This document shows positions 1 to 9,246 of a DNA stretch of 64,000 nucleotides, in pieces. Source of the DNA: an uncultured Dehalococcoidia bacterium (GTDB lineage: Bacteria > Chloroflexota > Dehalococcoidia > Lucifugimonadales > UBA3495); the NCBI GenBank assembly GCA_951812535.1, contig CATOSK010000001.1:186001-250000 (forward strand), read 5' to 3'. Under the pieces are notes generated by a model, which worked only from the letters and a program-made list of their open reading frames with translations, was not told where the DNA came from and did no database searches. Both the position numbers and the translations under genes were made by a program. The stretch's first letter is position 1; each line of letters opens with the position of its first letter.

Positions 1-52
1 GGAAGTTGAAGGCCTCCCAAACGTGGGTGTGCAGGTCGAGTTTCAGTTTCAT
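1..52 (-). CDS. PHP-domain metal-dependent phosphoesterase, N-terminal fragment (cut by window edge)
   Basis: Only the first 17 codons lie in the window. They read MKLKLDLHTHVWEAFNF, and DLHTH near the N terminus is the metal-binding signature that opens PHP-domain hydrolases and phosphoesterases. The ATG is at 50-52 on the complement, with GGAAG about 8 bases upstream. The gene lies 67 bases downstream of the minus-strand crotonase and could be co-transcribed with it. The substrate cannot be inferred from so short a piece. Confidence 0.6.
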   Translation of the reverse strand, partial: MKLKLDLHTHVWEAFNF

Positions 53-119
53 TCAAACAACTTCCGGCAACAAGATCGTCCGGGCATCCGCCCTTGGCTT
101 GGAGTTTAGCGCCTCGTTT

Positions 120-911
120 TCACCGGCCCCGGTACACCGGATTCCGCTTCTCCCGGAACGACGCCAGCCCCTCCGCCCTGTCTTCCGTGGTCTGCAATAG
201 AACGTTCAAGTCCGCTTCCAGCCGAAGCCCTTGCTGCAGGACCAACTCCTGCCCGTCTCTGACTGCTTCCTTCGCAAACCGGGCTGCCACCGGAGCACCC
301 TCCGCAATTTCCTCGGCCACTTTCCTGGTAGCTTCCCCTACATCCGGCGCAGTTGCAACCTTGTTCACCAGCCCCATCTGCAACGCCTCGGACGCTGATA
401 CTGTCCGGCCCGTCAGCAGCATGTCCAGCGCCATTGCCGGCCCAACAACCCGGGGCAGCCGCTGCGTCCCGCCGTCGAATGGGAACCCCGAGGCCGGAGT
501 CCGGTCCGGAAAGCCCAGGCGTGCGTTTTCCGAACACACCCGCAGGTCCGCCGCCAGGGCCAATTCCAGGCCATGGTCTAGGGCGTCCCCGTTTAATCCC
601 GCGATCACGGGCATCGGTAGAGCCGCTAGCGACTCCGCGACCCGCATCCAGGCCAACCAGGACTTCACGTCCACCGCCCCAAGGCCTCCGGAATCCTCGG
701 TAAACGAAGACCTCCCCACGGAGAACGAGGGACCGTTTCCGGTCACCACAACAACCCTGATCCCGTCGCCCTCTCGCACCCTTCGGCACGTATCTCGTAG
801 CTCTTCCGCCAGTTCCCTGCTGACACGGTTGCCCGTTGCCGGACTGTCCAGCGTGATGGTCGCGATTCCTCCTGAGGCCTCGTATCCAATCAAACCGCGC
901 TTCCCGGCCAA
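120..911 (-). CDS. Enoyl-CoA hydratase/isomerase (crotonase) family protein
   Basis: A 263-residue crotonase-fold protein expected to act on an acyl-CoA thioester in the cytoplasm. The oxyanion-hole region (GNGPSFSVG near 58-66, GLNGDALDHG near 105-114) and the C-terminal FREKRNPVY are recognisable. Of the two hydratase catalytic acids, the first is present (E117 in HGLELAL). The second position, 20 residues on, is aspartate (D136 in LGFPD), so ordinary hydratase activity is not certain and isomerase or hydrolase chemistry is possible. The start codon is TTG (complement of 909-911) with GGGAGG just upstream. The gene is divergent from groES and lies upstream of a PHP gene. Confidence 0.85.
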   Translation of the reverse strand: MAGKRGLIGYEASGGIATITLDSPATGNRVSRELAEELRDTCRRVREGDGIRVVVVTGNGPSFSVGRSSFTEDSGGLGAVDVKSWLAWMRVAESLAALPMPVIAGLNGDALDHGLELALAADLRVCSENARLGFPDRTPASGFPFDGGTQRLPRVVGPAMALDMLLTGRTVSASEALQMGLVNKVATAPDVGEATRKVAEEIAEGAPVAARFAKEAVRDGQELVLQQGLRLEADLNVLLQTTEDRAEGLASFREKRNPVYRGR

Positions 912-998
912 GCCCTCCCGCCCAACTGCACCAATAAATCGGCGGCGGGCTGAGGGTCGATTTCCCTGGACACCGGCTCAATGTTACGTTGGCAGCCC

Positions 999-1030
999 GT
1001 TCTTGACAAGTAGCCTGTTCTTGACAAGTA
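999..1030 (+). repeat. Tandem 14-bp direct repeat overlapping the groES -35 region
   Basis: GTTCTTGACAAGTA occurs exactly twice, at 999-1012 and 1017-1030, separated by 4 bases. Each copy contains the palindrome CTTGACAAG and a perfect TTGACA. The second TTGACA serves as the best -35 box for groESL. The spacing of 18 bases (under two helical turns) suits two bound proteins or a duplicated promoter element. Confidence 0.7.
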
Positions 1031-1049
1031 TTGGTGCCTTTATTACGAT
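1021..1049 (+). promoter_or_regulatory. groESL promoter
   Basis: TTGACA at 1021-1026 and TACGAT at 1044-1049 are separated by 17 bases, a near-consensus housekeeping promoter. An inverted repeat TACGA (1044-1048) / TCGTA (1056-1060) overlaps the -10 box and could be an operator. No CIRCE element (TTAGCACTC-N9-GAGTGCTAA) is present, so HrcA control in the usual form is not supported. Confidence 0.65.
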
Positions 1050-1129
1050 GTTTTGTCGTACACTGTGTCCGAACAGAGGCACGTGTAACCGCAAAAAGCA
1101 ATTCAAGCATTTCTGGAAAGGAGGATCAG

Positions 1130-1429
1130 GTGGTAACCAAGGTTAATATCCAGCCCCTGGGCGAGCGCATCGTCATCAAGCCCATCGAACAAGAGCAGAC
1201 GACTAAGGGCGGCATTTACCTGCCCGACACTGCTAAGGAGAAGCCTCAGGAGGGCGAAATCGTCGCCGCCGGCCCTGGCCGCATGACTGACGACGGTACC
1301 CGCATCTCCATGGAACTGTCCGTGGGCGACAAGGTCATTTACTCCAAGTACGCCGGAACGGAATACAAGGATGGCGACGACGAGTACCTCATCCTGCGCG
1401 AAAGCGACGTCCTGGCCAAGATTTCGTAA
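1130..1429 (+). CDS. groES: Co-chaperonin GroES
   Basis: A 99-residue Cpn10 that forms the heptameric lid of the GroEL folding chamber. The start is the GTG at 1130, chosen because AAAGGAGG ends 5 bases before it. An in-frame extension upstream would run through the promoter. The family core is clear: [10 protein letters not shown] near the N terminus, the mobile-loop region [10 protein letters not shown], then GPGR and [12 protein letters not shown]. It is 36 bases upstream of groL and forms an operon with it. Length matches the family (about 95-100). Confidence 0.97.
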   Translation: MVTKVNIQPLGERIVIKPIEQEQTTKGGIYLPDTAKEKPQEGEIVAAGPGRMTDDGTRISMELSVGDKVIYSKYAGTEYKDGDDEYLILRESDVLAKIS

Positions 1430-1462
1430 CCGACATCAGCATCTCAAACATTAGGAGGATAG

Positions 1463-3085
<1,623 letters not shown>

Positions 3086-3117
3086 TCCACCGGAAGCCGT
3101 TCCTGACCGGAACAACC

Positions 3118-3153
3118 AGCGGCCGCCCTCGGATGGGGCGGCCGCTTCTTTTT
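3118..3153 (+). terminator. Rho-independent terminator after groL
   Basis: Perfect 11-bp stem AGCGGCCGCCC (3118-3128) / GGGCGGCCGCT (3136-3146), 7-base loop, followed by a T-rich tail (TTCTTTTT) ending at 3153. Confidence 0.9.
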
Positions 3154-3260
3154 GCCCTGACCGCTTGGTTTGTGCCAGCCTCAAAGGTACAGCCGGACGA
3201 AGAGTATCTTCAACTCCCCCTGCATTGCTGGTAGAATCTCGCCGGAGGAGGACTTCAGCT

Positions 3261-3962
3261 TTGCCAAGGGAAAAGGTCTTCGCATCATGCGCTGCCGCCG
3301 TCGCCGACATCCCCGACGGCGCGACCATCCTCGTCAGCGGGGCCGCCGGATACGGCGACCCGTCGGGGCTGATTGACGCCCTGGCCCAGACCTCCACTCG
3401 CAACCTTACGTGCATCTATTCCCCCTTGGGATGGCCACCCTCGGAAGGACGTTCCCGCCCATCCCCTCCCGGGATAGATCCCCTGCTGGTCAACCGCCAG
3501 GTGTCCCGCCTCGTTTCCGCTTTCCCTTTCGTATCCGGCGCCTCCTCAACTACCGAGGAATGTTGGCGCACCGGCGCCTTGGAAATCGAAGTCGTCCCCC
3601 AGGGAATTCTCGCCGAGCGTCTCCGTGCCGGGGGTGCGGGACTCGGAGGAATATTTCTGCCACCGGCGAACGGCACCAGGTTTGCTCATGGGAAAGAGAC
3701 CCGTGTAATTGACGGACGGGAAACCGTTTTCGAACCTGCCATCAAGGCCGGCTTCGCGTTCGTTCGCGCCGCCGCCGCTGATACCTTTGGCAACGTAGTC
3801 TACCGGGGAATTGGACGTAACCTTGGCCCCACTATGGCCATGGCCTCAACCATCTGTATCGCCGAGGTGGACCAAATCTCCGATCCGGGCTCTCTCGACC
3901 CCGAGGTCATAGTCTCCAGCGGCATCTTCGTCAACCGCATCGTCCAGACCCTCGCCGCGTAG
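3261..3962 (+). CDS. 3-oxoacid CoA-transferase family, subunit A
   Basis: A 233-residue class I CoA-transferase alpha-type subunit. It would pair with a B subunit to move CoA between carboxylic acids. The start is set at TTG 3261: GGAGGAGG (3244-3251) lies 9 bases upstream, and the family's N-terminal glycine-rich motif (DGATILVSGAAGYGDP) follows at the expected distance. The downstream pattern VPQGILAERLRAGGAG and GNVVYRG is typical of AtoD/ScoA-like subunits. It is first in a three-gene block with the B-A fusion and a B subunit. Substrate is unknown. Confidence 0.88.
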   Translation: MPREKVFASCAAAVADIPDGATILVSGAAGYGDPSGLIDALAQTSTRNLTCIYSPLGWPPSEGRSRPSPPGIDPLLVNRQVSRLVSAFPFVSGASSTTEECWRTGALEIEVVPQGILAERLRAGGAGLGGIFLPPANGTRFAHGKETRVIDGRETVFEPAIKAGFAFVRAAAADTFGNVVYRGIGRNLGPTMAMASTICIAEVDQISDPGSLDPEVIVSSGIFVNRIVQTLAA

Positions 3963-4004
3963 CTTTCTCGCCGGAAAACCAACCCGCCGGACCCCCAACC
4001 CCTT

Positions 4005-5420
4005 ATGCCCGACCAAAAACAGAACCCCGACAACCTCTCTTCCCTCAGAGTCCTCGGAGAATTGACTCCCGGGACCGTCGCCTTCGTAGGCTCCGGACTC
4101 CCGTCAGGAGTTCCCGCGCTGGCCTCGGAGGATTCCCACATCCAATTCCTCACCGAGACCGGCCTGCTCGGAGCAATGTCCGGCGCCCGGTCCCACAACG
4201 GAATGGGATTCGCAGGCTCCGACGGTCTCCCCGTTGGGCTCCGCCCAGGAGGTTCCGTCTCTTCGACCGTCGACGTCGCCGCCATGCTCCGCGGCGGGCA
4301 CGTAGACATCGCCATCATCGAGCCGTCTCAGGTCGACCCGCAGGGCAATTTCACCCACTGGATCACCGCGGGTTCCGGTGGCCTTCACGCTCCCGGCTTT
4401 GCCGTCGACGCTGTTTCCGGCGCCAACCGCACCATCGCATTCATGTCCCACGTCAACCCCGACGGCTCCCCCCGGATCGTCGCCCCTCTGTCCTCCCCTC
4501 CTGACGGCGCGGCCTGTGTCAATCTCATCATCACCGAACGCGCCGTTATCCGCGTCTCCCACTCCGGGCTCAGCCTGGAAGAACTCGCCCCCGGATGGTC
4601 GGCCGATGACGTAATCTCCTCCACCAGCACTCCCTTGGACGTCGCCGACACCCTCAAGGAAATGACCCCGGCCATTCCCACTAACCTTCCCGTCAACAAG
4701 CTCTGGGAGACCGGGCTTTCCGCCGTCTCCGACGTACCCGCTGGCGCTGTCGTTATGATCGACGGGTTCGCCGGCCCCGGCGGCACTCCCCACTACCTCT
4801 TGACCGCCCTACGTGACCACGGCGCCGGGGAATTGACCATAATCAGCAACACCGCCGGCATCGCCCGCGTCGTCAATTTCGGCACCCCGCCTGGAAAGCA
4901 AGCCATCGACCACACCATCCTCATCGACAACCAGCAGGTGCGGAAAGCCATCGCCTCCTACCCCGTCTCCCCCTCCGCCTCACGCCCCACCGCCTTCGAG
5001 ATGGCCTACCGCCGCGGCGAGGTTGAACTGGAACTCGTGCCTCAGGGTACCCTCGCGGAACGTCTCCGCGCTGGCGGAGCCGGAGTCGAAGCCTTCTACA
5101 CCCCCACCGGCGCCGGCACCCTTATCACTGAAGGCAAGGAGACCCGCACAATCAACGGCAAGTCATACGTCTTGGAGCGGGCCCTTCGCGCCGACTTCTG
5201 CATCATCCGAGGCCACCAAGCCGACACCTTGGGCAACGTCGTCTACAAGGGCACATCCCGAAACTTCAACTCCGTTATGGCTCCGGCGGCCAGGGTCACC
5301 ATCGTCGAAGTTGATGAAGTCGTCGCCCCCGGCATCCTGGCGCCGGAGCAGATCATCACGCCCGGAATCTACATCGATCGCATCGTAATCCGCCCATCCG
5401 ATTTCTCCCCTTACGAGTAA
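4005..5420 (+). CDS. CoA-transferase B-A fusion protein (subunit B domain followed by subunit A domain)
   Basis: A 471-residue protein with two class I CoA-transferase domains in the order B then A. Residues about 14-215 are B-type, with the catalytic glutamate motif TETGLLGA (E51) and MLRGGHVDIAII. Residues about 231-465 are A-type (GAVVMIDGFAGPGG, VPQGTLAERLRAGGAG, GNVVYKG). Known fused transferases such as mitochondrial SCOT are A-B. The order here matches joining B of one A-B pair to A of the next. The A domain closely resembles the upstream A gene. The ATG has no clear ribosome site, so translation may be coupled to the upstream gene 42 bases away. Confidence 0.88.
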   Translation: MPDQKQNPDNLSSLRVLGELTPGTVAFVGSGLPSGVPALASEDSHIQFLTETGLLGAMSGARSHNGMGFAGSDGLPVGLRPGGSVSSTVDVAAMLRGGHVDIAIIEPSQVDPQGNFTHWITAGSGGLHAPGFAVDAVSGANRTIAFMSHVNPDGSPRIVAPLSSPPDGAACVNLIITERAVIRVSHSGLSLEELAPGWSADDVISSTSTPLDVADTLKEMTPAIPTNLPVNKLWETGLSAVSDVPAGAVVMIDGFAGPGGTPHYLLTALRDHGAGELTIISNTAGIARVVNFGTPPGKQAIDHTILIDNQQVRKAIASYPVSPSASRPTAFEMAYRRGEVELELVPQGTLAERLRAGGAGVEAFYTPTGAGTLITEGKETRTINGKSYVLERALRADFCIIRGHQADTLGNVVYKGTSRNFNSVMAPAARVTIVEVDEVVAPGILAPEQIITPGIYIDRIVIRPSDFSPYE

Positions 5421-5456
5421 CCCACTTTCATCAACCCAGCAGCGGGAGGCGCGCCC

Positions 5457-6128
5457 GTGTTTGAGCACAAAGAAAGACTGGACCGGGAAATCGTAGCCAT
5501 GCGGGTTGCCAGGGAGCTCCCCGACGGCGGATACGTCAACCTGGGCATCGGCATCCCCACCCTAGTCTCCAACTTCGTCTCCGAAGAAAGCGTGGTCTTC
5601 TACCACAGCGAGAGTGGCGTCCTTAACTGCGGCCCTCTCGCCGACGAGGACGAGCAGGACATCGACCTCATCAACGCCGGCGGCCAGTTCCTCCAGACGG
5701 TCCCCGGAATGGCTTTCTTCAGCTCCGTTGATGGATTCGCCATGATCCGCGGCGGCCACGTCGACGTCACCGTTCTCGGCGCCCACCAGGTTTCAGCCAC
5801 CGGCGACCTTGCCAACTGGATGCTCCCGGAACGCGGCGTCGGGAACATCGGCGGGGCCATGGATCTGGCAGCCGGCGCCAAGACCGTCATCGTAGCCATG
5901 GAGCACACGGACCGCAGCGACAACCCAAAAATAGTCCAGGAATGCACCTTCCCCATCACCGGTCAGGGTTGCGTCTCCCTCATCGTCACTGACATCGCCG
6001 TCATCCGGCCCACGCCCCAAGGCCTTGTCCTCGAAGAAGTCGCCCCCGGCTGGGAACCCGGCGAGGTCCAGCTGCTCACCGGCGCCCCGCTCTCCATCTC
6101 CCCCGCCCTCAAGGAGTATGAACTTTAG
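5457..6128 (+). CDS. 3-oxoacid CoA-transferase family, subunit B
   Basis: A 223-residue class I CoA-transferase beta-type subunit. It has the N-terminal YVNLGIGIPTLVSN, the active-site HSESGVLN with catalytic E52 and MIRGGHVDVTVLGAHQV. The start is GTG at 5457 with CGGGAGG about 8 bases upstream. It closes the block A, B-A, B, and lies 36 bases after the fusion gene. Which A and B domains associate cannot be told from sequence. Possible substrates are succinyl-, acetyl- or a short branched-acyl-CoA with a 3-oxoacid or carboxylate. Confidence 0.92.
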   Translation: MFEHKERLDREIVAMRVARELPDGGYVNLGIGIPTLVSNFVSEESVVFYHSESGVLNCGPLADEDEQDIDLINAGGQFLQTVPGMAFFSSVDGFAMIRGGHVDVTVLGAHQVSATGDLANWMLPERGVGNIGGAMDLAAGAKTVIVAMEHTDRSDNPKIVQECTFPITGQGCVSLIVTDIAVIRPTPQGLVLEEVAPGWEPGEVQLLTGAPLSISPALKEYEL

Positions 6129-6143
6129 CCGCGGGCGTCCCCG

Positions 6144-6172
6144 TTGAAGCCCCTAATCCCCGCTGTTATAAT
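6144..6172 (+). promoter_or_regulatory. Promoter for the GNAT acetyltransferase gene
   Basis: TTGAAG (6144-6149), 17-base spacer, perfect TATAAT (6167-6172). It lies about 85 bases upstream of the ATG and separates this gene from the CoA-transferase block. Confidence 0.7.
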
Positions 6173-6259
6173 GCGCAGTCCAAAGGGTTGTCGGCAGGGA
6201 AGGTCCCTAATAAGTAATTTCCGTTCGTTCCAGGTCCGCCAGGTGTGAGGGAGGCCATC

Positions 6260-6841
6260 ATGTTGCCGAGAGTGACTTTGGAGCCAGTGAAGCGGGAAGA
6301 CCTCCAGCGCATGGCCGATTGGCTCACCGACCGCGACGTGAACTCCGCGTGGTACGGATTGGACGAGAACGGTAAGCCCCTCCACATCGGCTACGACCCA
6401 GGTGACCTCCTTCAGGCTTCCGGCGAACAACTCGACGAGACGTTCAACGACGACGACCGCAAGTTCTATTCTATCTACTCCCCCGAGTCAGAGCACATTG
6501 GTGAGGGACAGTTGGTCGTCGAATGGCCCCTCGAAGAAGCCCAGCTCTTCATCCTCATCGGCCGCAAGGACTTGTGGCACCACCACTATGGCACCGCGGC
6601 CCTTCTTATGCTCCTCGATGAAGCCTTCGACGGATTTGGTCTCCACCGCGTGTGGATCGACGTTCCCGAGTACAACAACCATGCCCTCCAAATGTTCCGC
6701 CACGTCGGGTTCGTCCTCGAAGGCCACTTCCGCCGCAGCCACCGCCGCGATGATGAGTGGTATGACTCCTTCGCCATGGGGCTTCTCATCGACGAATACA
6801 CCCGCCGCCGCGAACGCTTGGTAGGCAGCCTATCCGAGTAA
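6260..6841 (+). CDS. GNAT family N-acetyltransferase (RimJ/RimL type)
   Basis: A 193-residue acetyl-CoA-dependent acetyltransferase of the RimJ/RimL kind, acting on an amino group of a protein or small molecule. The fold is shown by LEPVKREDLQRMADWL at the N terminus, the acetyl-CoA loop region IGRKDLWHHHYGTAAL (the Q/RxxGxG/A site is degenerate), and the C-terminal EYNNHALQMFRHVGFVLEGHFR. ATG 6260 is preferred over an in-frame GTG at 6245 because the AGGGAGG ribosome site lies between them. It is a single gene with its own promoter. Substrate is not predictable. Confidence 0.85.
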   Translation: MLPRVTLEPVKREDLQRMADWLTDRDVNSAWYGLDENGKPLHIGYDPGDLLQASGEQLDETFNDDDRKFYSIYSPESEHIGEGQLVVEWPLEEAQLFILIGRKDLWHHHYGTAALLMLLDEAFDGFGLHRVWIDVPEYNNHALQMFRHVGFVLEGHFRRSHRRDDEWYDSFAMGLLIDEYTRRRERLVGSLSE

Positions 6842-7009
6842 CCTAACCTGGGCTCCCCCAAACGCAGGGGCGCCGTCTTGGATAGCCCGCAGTTCGTGGC
6901 TCCCCTTCAGTATTCGTCCGGATTCCTGTATCATTTCCCTATGCCCATCCACCCATCCGTCGGGTCCAATTTCCAACTAAAGCCCTTTTGAACGGGGCGG
7001 GGAGGCGAT

Positions 7010-7738
7010 ATGCCAATAATCACCATCAACGGGACCATTGGCAGCGGGACCTTCGAAGTGGGTCAAATGGTGGCTAATTCCCTCAACCTGAATTACGTCG
7101 ACCGCATGGTCCTTGCCGAAGCCGCCCGCCGCGTCGGCTCCCCCGTGGGAGTCTTGGTCGAGAAAGAACAGCGCGTCATCCGCTTCCGGGAACGATTGGG
7201 GCGTTTCCTCCAGACCATGCTTGAGCGGTCCGCCATCTCCGGAGTCAGCGGCGAGCCGTACTTCGGGCGCGGTGTCGAGATGTTACCCGCCGAGACCTAC
7301 ACCGAACTGGCGGGAGATGCCTCCTCCTCTGCCCAGCAGGTCAACGACGCTGCCTTCATTGACGCGACCACATCCGTTATCAAGGAAGTCGCCTCCGCGG
7401 GCAACGTCGTCATCATCGGGCGTGGCTCCAACATGATCCTCGCCGAGACTCCCGGCGTCGTCAATGTCGCCCTCGTCGCTCCAGCGGAATATCGGGTCAA
7501 CACCATCATGCACCGTGAACACCTCGACCAAGCAGAAGCCCGGGCTTATCTCGACCAGTTGGAAGAAGCCCGTCTCACCTTCTTCCGCAAGTTCTTCAAG
7601 GTCGAAGCCACCGACCCCAACCTCTACCATCTGGTGATTAACACCGGACTGATAAACCAGGACGCCGTCATCGACACCATCGCCCGCGTAGCCACCGCCC
7701 AGGAGTCATCCCAAGAAACCGCCGAAGCCGCCGTCTAG
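7010..7738 (+). CDS. Cytidylate kinase-like family protein
   Basis: A 242-residue P-loop protein of the cytidylate-kinase-like family. The N terminus PIITINGTIGSGTFEVGQ resembles the family's glycine-rich loop, but the canonical GKS/T lysine is absent (GSGTFE). The related group often carries GSGG there. The middle segment VVIIGRGSNMILAE and the C-terminal EEARLTFFRKFF region fit nucleoside-monophosphate-kinase-like proteins. ATG has GGGGAGG upstream at good spacing. Phosphoryl transfer is inferred from the family only, and the true substrate may not be CMP. It stands alone between short intergenic regions. Confidence 0.75.
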   Translation: MPIITINGTIGSGTFEVGQMVANSLNLNYVDRMVLAEAARRVGSPVGVLVEKEQRVIRFRERLGRFLQTMLERSAISGVSGEPYFGRGVEMLPAETYTELAGDASSSAQQVNDAAFIDATTSVIKEVASAGNVVIIGRGSNMILAETPGVVNVALVAPAEYRVNTIMHREHLDQAEARAYLDQLEEARLTFFRKFFKVEATDPNLYHLVINTGLINQDAVIDTIARVATAQESSQETAEAAV

Positions 7739-7975
7739 GGGGCACCCCTTCATTCGGATACTTGAGAACTCCACTCAATAGGGACACTTGGAACACGGGT
7801 GGGTGCTGGTTGACAAGGCGTCCGCCCTTCAACGTCACAGAGGAAAGGGGTGACAAGAGCGACGCGATCCAAAGAGCGCGTCGGCCAAGTCGGCCGGTCT
7901 ACCCGTCTTTTCGCCTGACCCATTCGCGTCGCTAGATTCTTCTCGCCCGGCGGGCTTGCGTGAGGTTCATTCCCC
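7739..7975. other. Intergenic region without recognised gene
   Basis: A 237-base gap between the kinase-like gene and the rhomboid gene. I see no convincing coding region, hairpin terminator or RNA signature. A TTGACA at about 7811 lacks a convincing -10 partner. Confidence 0.4.
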
Positions 7976-8791
7976 TTGATCCCCCTTTCCGACGGCACCC
8001 TCTACTTCCGCTCTCGCCCCACGGTCACCGTAGCCCTCCTTGCCCTCAACGGACTGGTCTTCCTGTACTCCCTGACCGTGGGAGGCTTCTCATTCCTCTT
8101 CGGCGGCAGCAACCCTGCCATCGTCGGGTTCTTCTACACCTGGGGATTCATCCCCGCCGAATTCCCCGGCCGGCAACCCTTCGAGACTCTCGGCCTCGGA
8201 CTCCTCGGAGCCCTTGACATCACGACCCCGGTCCCCACGTGGGGGACCATCTTCTCCGCCATGTTCATGCACTCCGGCATCCTCCACTTCGCTGGAAACA
8301 TGGCCTTCCTCTGGGTTTTCGGCCGCGCCCTTGAGGACCGCCTCGGACACGTGAAATACCTCGGGTTCTACCTCGTCACTGGAGTACTGGCTACCCTCGC
8401 CCACTGGTTCTTTTTCCAGGGCTCCCAGACACCTCTCATCGGCGCCAGCGGAGCCATTTCCGGTATCCTCGGAGCCTATCTGTTCCTCTTCCCTTACAAC
8501 CGCGTCCGCGTGCTCACCATGACCTTCATCATCACTGTCCTCCAGCTCAACGCCGTCTATGTTCTGGGATTCTACCTCCTCCTCCAGATCATCCAGCTCC
8601 TCTTCTCCCTGGGAATGTCCGACCAGGTCAGCGTCGCCCTCTGGGCCCACATCGGCGGCTTCGTCGCCGGGGCCGCCATCATCGTCCTCTACCGCCTCGC
8701 CACCGGACAGCGGCCCTGGCCCTCTCGACACGCGCCAATCCCCCATCGCCGCGGCCCAACTCAGTACTGGCGCGGCCGCCCTCTGGACTGA
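7976..8791 (+). CDS. Rhomboid family intramembrane serine protease
   Basis: A 271-residue polytopic membrane protease that cleaves transmembrane substrates. The catalytic serine is in GASG (S158), the catalytic histidine is in AHIGGFVAG (H225), and the HSGILHFAGNMAFLW segment (residues 99-113) is the usual rhomboid loop. About six hydrophobic spans are visible. The start is TTG 7976, giving MIPLSDGT, the normal beginning of bacterial rhomboids, with GTGAGG about 10 bases upstream. The C-terminal 30 residues are basic and proline-rich. No linked substrate gene is evident. Confidence 0.93.
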   Translation: MIPLSDGTLYFRSRPTVTVALLALNGLVFLYSLTVGGFSFLFGGSNPAIVGFFYTWGFIPAEFPGRQPFETLGLGLLGALDITTPVPTWGTIFSAMFMHSGILHFAGNMAFLWVFGRALEDRLGHVKYLGFYLVTGVLATLAHWFFFQGSQTPLIGASGAISGILGAYLFLFPYNRVRVLTMTFIITVLQLNAVYVLGFYLLLQIIQLLFSLGMSDQVSVALWAHIGGFVAGAAIIVLYRLATGQRPWPSRHAPIPHRRGPTQYWRGRPLD

Positions 8792-8818
8792 CGGCCAATT
8801 CTTCGCACGGCATGATAA

Positions 8819-8847
8819 TTGACAATGGCAACTGGGTGGGATAGTCT
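8819..8847 (+). promoter_or_regulatory. Promoter for the retropepsin-like gene
   Basis: TTGACA (8819-8824), 17 bases, TAGTCT (8842-8847), 29 bases upstream of the ATG at 8877. Confidence 0.55.
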
Positions 8848-8876
8848 GGGGCAACCGTCGGGTAGGTAACGAGGTC

Positions 8877-9242
8877 ATGGGCATTTTCAGCGTTCCAGTT
8901 GGTATCGGCAATCCCGAGGGCGGCGACCTTCACTGGGTCGATGCCTTGGTTGACACAGGGGCCATTCACTCGATGATTCCGGAATCACTGTTGGAACAGG
9001 CTTTGCATGTTCCCCGGATCCATACCCTCGAATTTGAACTAGCGGATGGTACTGTCAAGAACTACGGATACGGGGTTGCCCGTTTTCGATTGGAAGACAG
9101 GGAGATGCCCTGCCCGGTTATCTTCGGCCCCGAGGACGAATACCTCTTGGGAGCAACCACTCTGGAAAGCTTCAACCTGATACCGGATACGAGCCACCTT
9201 AGCCTCGTGCCCGCCCCTCGTATGCGCGCCAGGCCGATCTGA
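8877..9242 (+). CDS. Retropepsin-like aspartic protease domain protein
   Basis: A 121-residue protein built as one half of an aspartic protease fold. The active-site motif is ALVDTGAIHSMIP (D27 in VDTG), and LLGATTLESFNL is the second conserved strand-turn, as in clan AA single-domain retropepsin-like proteins. These usually work as homodimers. The protein has no signal peptide, so cytoplasmic action is likely. It has its own promoter and converges on the BKACE gene, with only 4 bases between the two stop codons. Proteolytic activity is inferred from the family. Confidence 0.75.
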   Translation: MGIFSVPVGIGNPEGGDLHWVDALVDTGAIHSMIPESLLEQALHVPRIHTLEFELADGTVKNYGYGVARFRLEDREMPCPVIFGPEDEYLLGATTLESFNLIPDTSHLSLVPAPRMRARPI

Positions 9243-9246
9243 ATAC

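Noticed and set aside
106-1110. Long minus-strand open frame opposite groES and overlapping the crotonase gene
   Set aside because: It is glycine/arginine-rich without any family pattern and overlaps the crotonase frame, which has clear family motifs. It is a shadow of GC-rich coding sequence.
7750-7998. Possible small gene in the 7.7-8.0 kb gap
   Set aside because: Frames on both strands are short, overlap the rhomboid start and show no family-like segments or ribosome site.
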